Assembly (NCBI RefSeq): GCF_019799945.1
Contig: NZ_JABGCH010000012.1
Coordinates: forward strand, 1-64,000
DNA: 64,000 nucleotides
Direction of reading: 5' to 3'
Source of the DNA: Modestobacter marinus
Lineage (GTDB): Bacteria > Actinomycetota > Actinomycetes > Mycobacteriales > Geodermatophilaceae
This document shows positions 55,777 to 63,299 of this stretch, one piece after another (position 1 is the first letter of the stretch; every line of letters begins with the position of its first letter). The position numbers and the translations under genes are program-made. The notes under the pieces were generated by a model. The model ran no database searches and was not told the DNA's origin. It was given only the letters and a program-made list of their open reading frames with translations.

Positions 55777-55869
55777 CCAGCGCGTGGCCGCTGTCCCGTC
55801 CGGCCCGGTGGGACACAATCGGGCACCACGGCGAGCGCGCCGCGGCCGGGTCCGGATCGAGGAGGGCGC

Positions 55870-56553
55870 ATGAGCCAGCCGCCGCAGGGCGAGGACCCCT
55901 GGGCCCAGGGACAGGGCGGTCGCCCGCCCGCGCCCGGCTGGGGGCAGCCGTCCGGGGGATGGGGACCGCCGTCCGGGGGATGGGGTCCGCCGTCCGGGGG
56001 ATGGGGTCCGCCGTCCGCCGGACCGTACGGACAGCCGGGCCCCTACGAGCCTCCCGGCCAGTACGCCCAGCCCGGCCCGTACGGCTCGCCGAGCCGGTAC
56101 GGCACACCGAGCCAGTACGGCGACCCCGGTCAGTACGGGGGCGCCTACGGGCAGCCCGGCCCCTACGGCGGCCACCCCGGCCCGGCGTCGCCGTACGGCT
56201 ACGGGGAGCAGCCGGCGTGGGGTCAGCCCGGGCGGGCCCCGGCGCAGCCCGCGCACGAGCCGCGCCGCAGCCTGGCCACCCTGGTCTTCCTGGCCGTGAT
56301 CATCGCCGGGGTCGTCGTCTACGTGCTGACCACCGGCGCGACCCGGCTCGACCCGGACGCCGTCGAGCGGGACGTCGCGGCCCAGTACGAGCAGCGGGAG
56401 GGCGTGTCCCTCGACCTCTCCTGCGATCAGGCCATGAACGTGCGCAGCGGCCGGACCTACGAGTGCGCCGGGACGACCGGCGACGGCCGGGACGTCACGA
56501 TCACGATCGAGGTGCTCAGCACCGACGGGGACTACACCTGGTCCGACCGCTGA
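55870..56553 (+). CDS. DUF4333 membrane protein with Pro/Gly/Tyr-rich N terminus
   Basis: 227 residues. The first ~125 residues are low-complexity GPPSGGWGPP- and YGxPGQY-type repeats. A membrane helix (TLVFLAVIIAGVVVYVL) leads to a ~70-residue exported domain, VERDVAAQYEQREGVSLDLSCDQAMNVRSGRTYECAGTTGDGRDVTITIEV, with the two Cys of DUF4333. No function is known. Its 3' end overlaps the convergent exonuclease gene by 22 bp. Confidence 0.88.
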   Translation: MSQPPQGEDPWAQGQGGRPPAPGWGQPSGGWGPPSGGWGPPSGGWGPPSAGPYGQPGPYEPPGQYAQPGPYGSPSRYGTPSQYGDPGQYGGAYGQPGPYGGHPGPASPYGYGEQPAWGQPGRAPAQPAHEPRRSLATLVFLAVIIAGVVVYVLTTGATRLDPDAVERDVAAQYEQREGVSLDLSCDQAMNVRSGRTYECAGTTGDGRDVTITIEVLSTDGDYTWSDR

Positions 56554-57482
56554 CCTGCGCCCAGGACGTCCTCCGGCCAGCGGAGGGCCGCGCCCAGCCG
56601 GCGCACCGAGCTCTCCAGGCCGTGCGCCTCGGCCAGACCGGCCAGGGAGTCGGGGTCGGCCGGACGGCGGGGCAGCTCGCCGTCGACCGGTGGCAGGTCG
56701 ATGCCGGTGGCGACGGCGACGACGGTGGGTGCGGCGTCGAGGTAGTCCGACGCGGCGTGCAGCCTCTTCAGGACGGCGGCGGTCAGCGGCGCCCGGGGGA
56801 CCGTCGTCCGGGCCACCGCCGCCCGGATGCCGGCCAGTGACCCGAACTCGGTGATCAGCGCGGCCGCCGTCTTGGCGCCCACGCCGGTCACCCCGGGCAG
56901 CCCGTCACTGGGGTCGCCGCGCAGCACCGCGAAGTCGGCGTACGCCCGTCCCGGGATGCCGTACTTCGCCGCGACGGCGGCCTCGTCGACGAACTCGATG
57001 TCGGTGATGCCCCGGGCGGTGTAGAGCACCCGCACCTGTCGCTCGTCGTCGACCAGCTGGAACAGGTCCCGGTCGCCGGTGACGACGTCGACCGGCCCGC
57101 GGGCCCTCGTCGCCAGCGTGCCGATGACGTCGTCGGCCTCGTAGCCGGGCGCACCGATGCGGGCCAGCCCGGCGGCGGCGAGCACCTCGACCAGGACCGG
57201 CACCTGGGGGCCCAGCTCGTCGGGGGTCTCCTCACCGCCGTCCGGAGCCAGCCGGTGCGCCTTGTAGCTCGGGATCGCGTCGACCCGGAAGGCCGGCCGC
57301 CAGTCGTCGTCCCAGCAGGCCACCAGCCGGTCGGGGGCGTGGGTGGTGACCAGTCGCGCGGTCATGTCCAGGAAGCCGCGCACCGCGTTCACCGGCCGCC
57401 CGTGCGGGCCGGTGACGCTGGTGGGCACGCCGTAGAAGGCCCGGAAGTAGAGGCTCGCCGCGTCCAGCAGCATCGTCGTCAC
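56532..57482 (-). CDS. 5'-3' exonuclease (FEN/PolA-N-like)
   Basis: 316 residues from GTG at 57482; the longer frame adds sequence without family match. MLLDAASLYFRAFYGVP, ACWDDDWRPAFRVDAIPSYKAHR, GYEADDVIGTLA, VVTGDRDLFQLVDD, and the helix-hairpin-helix RGDPSDGLPGVTGVGAKTAAALITEFGSL give the acidic metal site and DNA contact of flap/5' nucleases. It is a stand-alone relative of the Pol I N-terminal domain and may act in lagging-strand or repair processing. Confidence 0.92.
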   Translation of the reverse strand: MTTMLLDAASLYFRAFYGVPTSVTGPHGRPVNAVRGFLDMTARLVTTHAPDRLVACWDDDWRPAFRVDAIPSYKAHRLAPDGGEETPDELGPQVPVLVEVLAAAGLARIGAPGYEADDVIGTLATRARGPVDVVTGDRDLFQLVDDERQVRVLYTARGITDIEFVDEAAVAAKYGIPGRAYADFAVLRGDPSDGLPGVTGVGAKTAAALITEFGSLAGIRAAVARTTVPRAPLTAAVLKRLHAASDYLDAAPTVVAVATGIDLPPVDGELPRRPADPDSLAGLAEAHGLESSVRRLGAALRWPEDVLGAGQRSDQV

Positions 57483-57631
57483 GCCGCCATCCTCGCTGGC
57501 GCTCGTCGATGGCGTGCCTCCGGTCGTGCTGCCTCGTGTCCGGTCCGCACCACTCAACCGTTATCCCTAACAACCGGCCGTACAAACGGCTCGACCGGAC
57601 GACGACCACTGGAGGGATAGAGGAGCGCGGT

Positions 57632-57637
57632 TAGTCT
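57632..57637 (+). promoter_or_regulatory. -10 hexamer TAGTCT of M24 peptidase gene
   Basis: Six nt before the GTG at 57644; leaderless arrangement. Confidence 0.5.
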
Positions 57638-57643
57638 GCGCAC

Positions 57644-58789
57644 GTGGCCGCGGACTCCTCTTCCTCCCCGCTGTTCTCCCTCGACCGGGTCCGTGCCGCC
57701 CGAGCGGTCGCCGAGGAGCTCGGTGTCGACGTGGTGGTCGTGACGCCGGGCTCGGACCTGCGCTACCTGTCCGGCTACTCGGCGCACGCGATGGAGCGGC
57801 TGACCGCGCTGGCCGTGCCCCGGCGCGGGGAGCCCCTGCTGGTCGTGCCGCGCCTGGAGGCGCCGATGGTCGACGCGTCCCCGGCCGGGGCGCTGGGTCT
57901 GGAGGTGCTGGCCTGGGACGAGACCGACGACCCGTTCGCCCGGCTCGCCGCTGCGGTCACCGCGCGGCTGGGCACGGCCCCGTCCCGGGTGGCGGTGGGC
58001 TCGCGGACCTGGGCGGAGCACGCGCTGGGCATCCAGCGGGCCCTGCCGGGCGCGACCCTCGAGCTGGCGAGCCCGGTGATCGACCGGCTGCGCATGGTCA
58101 AGACGCCGGCGGAGGTGGCCGAGCTCGCCGCCGGGGGCGCGGCCATCGACCGGGTGCACGCCCGGATGGGGGAGTTCCTCCGGGTCGGGCGGACCGAGGC
58201 CGAGGTCGGCGCCGACGTCGCCGCGGCGATCCTCGCCGAGGGCCACGTGTCGGTCGACTTCACGATCATCGGCTCCGGCCCGAACGGGGCGAGCCCGCAC
58301 CACGAGCTGTCCGACCGGGTGGTCGGCGCCGGTGACGTCGTCGTGGTCGACATCGGCGGGGAGACCGCCACCGGCTACCGCTCGGACTGCACCCGCACCT
58401 ACGTGGTCGGCGGGTCGCCGAGCGCCGAGGTCGCCGAGTGGTACGGGGTGCTCCAGCAGGCGCAGGAGGCCGCCACCGCCGTCGTCCGGCCCGGGGTGAC
58501 CTGCGAGCAGGTCGACGCCGCGGCGCGCGAGGTCATCACCGCGGCCGGCTGGGGGGAGCACTTCATCCACCGCACCGGGCACGGCATCGGCCTGGACACC
58601 CACGAGGCGCCGTACGTCGTCGCCGGGAACGACCTGCCGCTGGAGCCGGGGATGGCGTTCTCCGTGGAGCCGGGCATCTACCTGGCCGGGCGGTGCGGTG
58701 CGCGGATCGAGGACATCGTCGTCTGCACCGACGACGGCGTCCGCACCTTGAACAGGGGTCCCCGTGAGCTCGTCGAACTCCCCGGCTGA
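57644..58789 (+). CDS. M24 family Xaa-Pro aminopeptidase
   Basis: 381 residues. An N-terminal creatinase-like domain (DLRYLSGYSAHAMERLTAL) precedes the pita-bread metallopeptidase. Metal ligands are VVVVDIGGETATGYRSDCTRTY (two Asp), HRTGHGIGLDTHEAPYV (His), FSVEPGIYL and GARIEDIVV (two Glu). It should cleave Xaa-Pro dipeptides or N termini. The downstream Lrp-type gene overlaps its end by 26 bp. Confidence 0.93.
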   Translation: MAADSSSSPLFSLDRVRAARAVAEELGVDVVVVTPGSDLRYLSGYSAHAMERLTALAVPRRGEPLLVVPRLEAPMVDASPAGALGLEVLAWDETDDPFARLAAAVTARLGTAPSRVAVGSRTWAEHALGIQRALPGATLELASPVIDRLRMVKTPAEVAELAAGGAAIDRVHARMGEFLRVGRTEAEVGADVAAAILAEGHVSVDFTIIGSGPNGASPHHELSDRVVGAGDVVVVDIGGETATGYRSDCTRTYVVGGSPSAEVAEWYGVLQQAQEAATAVVRPGVTCEQVDAAAREVITAAGWGEHFIHRTGHGIGLDTHEAPYVVAGNDLPLEPGMAFSVEPGIYLAGRCGARIEDIVVCTDDGVRTLNRGPRELVELPG

Positions 58790-59240
58790 CCCGCCCGCGT
58801 CGGCGCCCGACGTCGACCGCGAGCTGATGCGCGCGCTCGCCCGGGACGGCCGGGCGAGCTTCACCGAGCTCGCCGAGCGGGTGGGCCTGTCGGTGTCGGC
58901 GGTGCACCAGCGGGTGCGCCGGCTGGAGCAGCGCGGGCTGATCACCGGGTACGCCGCGCAGCTCGACGCCAAGGCGCTGGGGCTGCCGATGGCGGCGTTC
59001 GTCTCCATCACCCCGATCGACGTGGCCCAGCCCGACGACGCGCCGGCCCGGCTCGCGCACCTGACCGCGATCGAGGCTTGTCACTCGGTCGCCGGGGTGG
59101 AGAGCTACATCCTCAAGGTCCGGGTCGCCGGCCCCGACGCCCTGGAGGCGCTGCTGCAGGAGATCAGGGCCGCGGCGAACGTCACCACCCGGACGACGGT
59201 CGTGCTCTCCACCTTCTACGAGGACCGCCCGCCGATCTGA
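58764..59240 (+). CDS. Lrp/AsnC family transcriptional regulator
   Basis: 158 residues from a GTG inside the end of the M24 gene. The N-terminal helix-turn-helix (DRELMRALARDGRASFTELAERVGLSVSAVHQRVRRLEQRGLITGYAAQLD) and the RAM ligand domain (AFVSITPI...CHSVAGVESYILKVRV...IRAAANVTTRTTVVLSTFYEDRP) are complete. It probably senses an amino acid; the coupled peptidase gene is a natural candidate for co-regulation. Confidence 0.93.
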   Translation: MSSSNSPADPPASAPDVDRELMRALARDGRASFTELAERVGLSVSAVHQRVRRLEQRGLITGYAAQLDAKALGLPMAAFVSITPIDVAQPDDAPARLAHLTAIEACHSVAGVESYILKVRVAGPDALEALLQEIRAAANVTTRTTVVLSTFYEDRPPI

Positions 59241-59275
59241 GCGGCTCCGGGGCCCCACGGCTGTGGCGCCGGCAG

Positions 59276-59281
59276 TAGCGT
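59276..59281 (+). promoter_or_regulatory. -10 hexamer TAGCGT of cupin relic
   Basis: Six nt before the ATG at 59288; the leaderless promoter is still intact although the gene is truncated. Confidence 0.4.
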
Positions 59282-59287
59282 TCGCAG

Positions 59288-59407
59288 ATGGACCTCGATC
59301 CGGTCAGCACGAACCCCGACGCCTACCGTGTGCTCGAGTACACCGACACCCCGGGTCACCGGACCACCGCGCTGGCTCAGCCCGGGAGCACCCTCGGCCC
59401 GAGCTGA
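59288..59407 (+). pseudogene. Truncated cupin-like gene relic
   Basis: 39 codons read MDLDPVSTNPDAYRVLEYTDTPGHRTTALAQPGS, then stop. Small actinobacterial cupins begin DPVxTNPDxYRV, have a short segment ending NxRVRVLEYTDTPGDRTTPHxHPDS, and continue into the barrel. Here the segment between YRV and LEYTDTPG is deleted and the barrel is missing. The relic sits directly before the sheath gene. Confidence 0.55.
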
Positions 59408-59423
59408 GTGCGGAGGCCCGGCG

Positions 59424-60605
59424 ATGCCCTCGGAGCTGACTGGTCCCGGCGCCTTCATCGAGGAGCAGCCCGGTCAGGTCCACGCGATCCGACCGACGGA
59501 CACGGCCACCACCGCCTTCGTCGGTCTCGCTGCGCAGGGCCCGGTCGACGACCCGACGGAGATCACCAGCTGGGCCGAGTACGCCTCCCTGTTCGGCGGT
59601 GCCACCGGGGACGGCGGCCAGCTGAGCACCGCCGTCGCCCTCTACTTCCTCAACGGGGGCCGGCGTGCCGTCGTCGTCCGCACCGCCGGCGCGGGGACGA
59701 CGGTGGACGACCACGTCCCGATCGACCCGGGGTCCGGCCGCGGCCTGTACGCGCTGGACCAGGCCGAGGTGGTCAACGTCCTCTGCGTCCCGGACCTCTG
59801 CGCGGGCCCGTTCAGCCCCCAGGACCGGAGGACGGCGCTCGAGGCGTGCCTGGCCTACTGCGCGCGGCGGCGCGCCATGCTGATCGTCGACCCACCCCCG
59901 GAGTGGGACTCGGTGGCCGCCATCAGGAGCGGGACACCGCTGCTCACCGGCGCGACCGAGAACGCGGCGCTGTACGTCCCGAGGCTGACCGTCCGGGACC
60001 CGGTGACGGGGGTCGAGGTGGCCCGCCCGCCGTCGGGGGCGGTCGCCGGCGTGTGGGCACGTACCGACGCCCTCCGTGGCGTCTGGCGGGCGCCGGCCGG
60101 CGGTGTCAGCGGCACGCTGGACGGAGTGGCGGGGCTGACCGTCGAGCTCACCGGCACCGAGATCGCCGAGCTGAGCTCGCTCGGGGTCAACTGCCTGCGC
60201 CAGCTCCCCGGGGCCGGGCCGCTCGTGTGGGGTGCGCGGACCCTCCGGGGGGACTCGGCCACGAGCGGTCAGTGGACGTACCTCCCGGTGCGGCGCCTCG
60301 CCCTGCACATCGAGGAGTCCGTGTCCCGGGGGACCTCGTGGGCGGTCTTCGAGCCCAACGCCGAGCCGTTGTGGGAGCAGCTCCGACGCACCGTCGGCTC
60401 GTTCCTGCAGGGACTGTGGCGGGTGGGCGCGCTGCTGGGAGCGACGCCGGACGAGGCCTTCCTGGTCCGCTGCGGCGCGGACACCACCACGCAGCACGAC
60501 ATCGACCGGGGCGTGGTGAACATCGTGGTGGGTTTCGCGCCGCTGCGGCCGGCGGAGTTCGTGCTGCTGCTCATCCAGCAGGCGGCCTCGCGGACGCCGG
60601 CCTGA
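59424..60605 (+). CDS. Orphan phage tail sheath-like protein
   Basis: 393 residues from ATG at 59424, with GCGGAGGCC upstream. The N terminus LTGPGAFIEEQPGQVHAIRPTDTATTAFVGLAAQGPVDDPTEITSWAEYASLFGG is the usual start of contractile sheath proteins (phage tails, extracellular contractile injection systems). The C-terminal sheath domain (YLPVRRLALHIEESVSRGTSWAVFEPNAEPLWEQLRRTVGSFLQGLWRVGALLGATPDEAFLVRCGAD) is complete. No tube, baseplate or ATPase gene lies nearby, so on its own it cannot form an injection machine. It may be a remnant, a gene whose partners lie elsewhere, or a co-opted protein. Confidence 0.82.
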   Translation: MPSELTGPGAFIEEQPGQVHAIRPTDTATTAFVGLAAQGPVDDPTEITSWAEYASLFGGATGDGGQLSTAVALYFLNGGRRAVVVRTAGAGTTVDDHVPIDPGSGRGLYALDQAEVVNVLCVPDLCAGPFSPQDRRTALEACLAYCARRRAMLIVDPPPEWDSVAAIRSGTPLLTGATENAALYVPRLTVRDPVTGVEVARPPSGAVAGVWARTDALRGVWRAPAGGVSGTLDGVAGLTVELTGTEIAELSSLGVNCLRQLPGAGPLVWGARTLRGDSATSGQWTYLPVRRLALHIEESVSRGTSWAVFEPNAEPLWEQLRRTVGSFLQGLWRVGALLGATPDEAFLVRCGADTTTQHDIDRGVVNIVVGFAPLRPAEFVLLLIQQAASRTPA

Positions 60606-60635
60606 GGCCACGCGCGTGCTGCGCTCGACGGTCCG

Positions 60636-60651
60636 TCGAACATGTGTTCGA
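60636..60651 (+). promoter_or_regulatory. LexA SOS box
   Basis: TCGAACATGTGTTCGA matches the actinobacterial LexA operator TCGAAC-N4-GTTCGA in both half-sites. It ends 1 nt before an ATG (60652) and 10 nt before the preferred start (60661) of the radical SAM gene, where a bound repressor would block transcription. Confidence 0.85.
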
Positions 60652-60660
60652 ATGGTGGAC

Positions 60661-62817
60661 ATGCGGTGGGACGCGCAGAAGCTCGACCTCGAGGACCCGA
60701 CGGCGCTGCCCGGGCTGCCAACGGTCCGCGGGCTGCTCAGCCGGGTCCAGGTGCCGGAGTTCCCCGGGCTGACGTTCCACGAGGTGCGCGCGAAGAGCGC
60801 CCTCAACGCCGTCCCGCCCGAGACGGCGATGCCGTTCGGCCACACGATCAACCCCTATCGGGGGTGCTCGCATGCGTGCGTGTACTGCGTCGGGGGCGAC
60901 ACCGGCGTCTTGATGGCGGGCGGGCGGCAGAAGCGGATCGCCGACCTGCGGGTCGGCGACCGCATCATCGGGACGGAGAAGCGGGGGAGGTACCGGTTCT
61001 ACGTCGAGACCGAGGTGCTCGCGCACTGGTCGACGGTCAAACCGGCTCATCGCGTGCGGCTGGCGGACGGGACGACCCTCGTCGCCAGCGGCGATCACCG
61101 GTTCCTGACCGGCCGCGGCTGGAAGCACGTCACCGGCACAGGCAGTGGTGCTGGGCAGCGACCGCACCTCACGACGACCGACGAGATGCTGGGCTACGGC
61201 CGGACGGTCGAGACACCGAAGGAGTCTCGCGACTTCCGGCGCGGCTACCTGACCGGGATGATCCGCGGCGACGGCACGCTCACGTCCCACCGGTCCCGAC
61301 GAGGAGACGGACGCGAGGGAGTCCTGCACCAGTTCCGGCTGGCACTGGTCGACGTCGACGCGCTCCTCCGCACGCAGGAGTTCCTGCTACAGGAGGGGGT
61401 CCCCACCACCCGGTTCACCTCCTCCCCGGCGTCCGAGCGGCGGCGTGCGGTGCACGGCATCCGCACCCAGCGGGAGAGGACCACGGCGGACGTCCGTGCC
61501 TTGGTCCGCTGGCCGGACTCGCCGTCGCCTGAGTGGTGTCGGGGTTTCCTGGCGGGCATCTTCGACGCCGAGGGCTCCCGGAGCGAGCACGTCCTCTCGA
61601 TCACCCACGCCGACGACGACGTGCTGCAGCGGACGACGGACGCCTTCGCGATGCTGGGCTTCGGCAGCGTGCTCGAGGACCGCGGGCTGCCGAACCAGGT
61701 CCGGACGGTACGCCTGCGCGGCGGACTCGGTGCGCACATGCGCTTCATCCACCTGGTCGACCCGGCGATCCGGCGGAAGTGCACGGTGCAGGGCACCGTC
61801 ATCGAGGACTCGGCGGACCTGCGCGTCGTCGCACTGGAGGACCTCGGGCTCGAGATGCCGATGTTCGACATCACCACAGGCACCGGCGACTTCATCGCCA
61901 ATGGCGTGGTGAGCCACAACTGCTTCGCGCGGAGCACGCACGAATGGCTGGAGTTCGACAGCGGCACGGACTTCGACCGGCAGATCGTGGTGAAGACCAA
62001 TGTCGTCGACGTGCTGCGCCGGGAACTGGCGCGCCCCTCCTGGAAACGCGAGCACGTCGCGCTCGGCACGAACACCGATCCCTATCAGCGTGCGGAGGGC
62101 CGGTACCGGCTGATGCCCGGGATCATCGACGCGCTCGCCCGTTCCGGCACGCCGTTCTCGGTGCTCACCAAGGGCACGCTGGCCCGCCGCGACGTGCCGC
62201 TGCTGGCCGCCGCCTCTCGGGACGTGCCGATCGGCATGGGGGTGTCCATGGCGATCTGGGACGACGACCTGCACACCGCCCTCGAACCCGGCGTGCCCAC
62301 GCCCCGCGCGCGGCTGGACCTGGTCCGGGCGATCACCGACGCCGGGCTGCCGTGCGGCGTCTTCCTGGCCCCGGTGCTCCCAGGGCTCACCGACCGGATC
62401 GACCACCTCGAGGCGGCGGTGCGCGCGATCGCCGAGGCCGGGGCCACCGGGGTCACGGTGCTGCCGCTGCACCTGCGGCCAGGGGCCCGGGAGTGGTTCA
62501 CCGCCTGGCTGGCCCGGGAGCACCCGGCTCTGGTGACGCGCTACCGCGCGCTCTACGGCCGCGGCGCCTACGTGCCGGCCGAGTACCGCACCTGGCTGGC
62601 GGGGCGGGTGGCGCCGATCCTGGCCCGGCACGGGCTGGACCGGCAGAGCGGCGGGACGGCGCGCGGGCTGGCCGGCTCCACCGGCGCCCCGGCCGGCTCC
62701 GACGCCGGGCTCCCCGGCGACCCGTCCGCGGGCTTCCCCGCGGGCAGCCTGCCGGGCGGTGCCGGGGACCGGGTCGCGGCGCCGGCCGCGCCGCCCGAGC
62801 AGCTCGCCCTCTGCTGA
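60661..62817 (+). CDS. Rv2578c-type radical SAM protein, intein-containing
   Basis: 718 residues before splicing, about 373 after. The N-extein MRWDAQKLDLED...GLTFHEVRAKSALNAVPPETAMPFGHTINPYRGCSHACVY and the C-extein CFARSTHEWLEFDSGTDFDRQIVVKTN...LGTNTDPYQRAEGRYRLMPGIIDAL belong to the SplB-like (DNA photolyase-related) radical SAM group. Joining them restores the CxxxCxxC cluster motif (C-SHA-C-VY-C). The C-terminal ~50 residues are a disordered Gly/Ala/Pro tail. ATG 60661 was chosen because homologues begin MRW; ATG 60652 is the alternative. The SOS box implies DNA-damage induction. The reaction is not known. Confidence 0.9.
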   Translation: MRWDAQKLDLEDPTALPGLPTVRGLLSRVQVPEFPGLTFHEVRAKSALNAVPPETAMPFGHTINPYRGCSHACVYCVGGDTGVLMAGGRQKRIADLRVGDRIIGTEKRGRYRFYVETEVLAHWSTVKPAHRVRLADGTTLVASGDHRFLTGRGWKHVTGTGSGAGQRPHLTTTDEMLGYGRTVETPKESRDFRRGYLTGMIRGDGTLTSHRSRRGDGREGVLHQFRLALVDVDALLRTQEFLLQEGVPTTRFTSSPASERRRAVHGIRTQRERTTADVRALVRWPDSPSPEWCRGFLAGIFDAEGSRSEHVLSITHADDDVLQRTTDAFAMLGFGSVLEDRGLPNQVRTVRLRGGLGAHMRFIHLVDPAIRRKCTVQGTVIEDSADLRVVALEDLGLEMPMFDITTGTGDFIANGVVSHNCFARSTHEWLEFDSGTDFDRQIVVKTNVVDVLRRELARPSWKREHVALGTNTDPYQRAEGRYRLMPGIIDALARSGTPFSVLTKGTLARRDVPLLAAASRDVPIGMGVSMAIWDDDLHTALEPGVPTPRARLDLVRAITDAGLPCGVFLAPVLPGLTDRIDHLEAAVRAIAEAGATGVTVLPLHLRPGAREWFTAWLAREHPALVTRYRALYGRGAYVPAEYRTWLAGRVAPILARHGLDRQSGGTARGLAGSTGAPAGSDAGLPGDPSAGFPAGSLPGGAGDRVAAPAAPPEQLALC
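60886..61920 (+). mobile_element. Intein with LAGLIDADG homing endonuclease
   Basis: 345 residues. It begins with Cys1 (CVGGDTGVLMAGGRQKRIADLRVGDRII, block A) and has a block B-like LVASGDHRFLTGRGWK. The endonuclease motifs YLTGMIRGDGTL and FLAGIFDAEGS keep both acidic residues. It ends MFDITTGTGDFIANGVVSHN, followed by Cys+1. The splice junction lies between Tyr and the third Cys of the host's CxxxCxxC. Splicing and homing functions both look intact. Confidence 0.92.
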
Positions 62818-62966
62818 CCCCCGGAGCAAGGGCAGCCTTTCCTCAGTCGGCACGAAGATGCAGGTCAACACGCCGATCCGGGGGAGATTGGTCGTACCCG
62901 GGGGTGTCCGCGGACCGCCTCGTAGGCGGACCATGGGACGTCCCGCCCCGACGCCCGGGAGTCCCC

Positions 62967-63260
62967 ATGACCACCCTCGCCATGCCTGCGGTCAGCGAGT
63001 GCACCGTCGACGGCTGTTCCTACAACCACGACGGCTGCCACGCGTTCGCCATCACCGTCCGCGACCACAACGGCCACGCCGACTGCGGCACGTTCGTCCC
63101 GCTCACCCGCAAGGGCGGCCTGCCGCTCGCCGAGGCCCAGGTGGGTGCCTGCCTGCGGGCCGACTGCCGGCACAACGAGGAGCTGGAGTGTCACGCCGAC
63201 GCGATCCGGGTGGGCCCGGACATCGACGGCGCCAACTGCCTCACCTACAGCCCGCGCTGA
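62967..63260 (+). CDS. Double DUF1540 Cys-rich protein
   Basis: 97 residues. Two copies of the DUF1540 pattern: CTVDGCSYNHDGCHAFAITVRDHNGHADCGTF and CLRADCRHNEELECHADAIRVGPDIDGANCLTY. Each has four Cys and a His, likely a small zinc-binding knuckle. The role is unknown. Gene upstream region 62818-62966 contains an imperfect hairpin (GTCCGC...GCGGAC) but no recognised operator. Confidence 0.85.
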   Translation: MTTLAMPAVSECTVDGCSYNHDGCHAFAITVRDHNGHADCGTFVPLTRKGGLPLAEAQVGACLRADCRHNEELECHADAIRVGPDIDGANCLTYSPR

Positions 63261-63299
63261 GCCGGCGCCGCCCGACCGGCCCGCCGGGGGAGGGGCCGC

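Noticed and set aside
52822-56256. 1144-codon minus-strand frame opposite helY
   Set aside because: GC-driven shadow: stop codons are rare in the antisense frame, and HelY motifs on the plus strand are complete.
53043-56840. 1265-codon plus-strand frame overlapping helY and the DUF4333 gene
   Set aside because: Arg/Gly/Ala/Pro-rich low-complexity translation in a shifted frame of two recognised genes.
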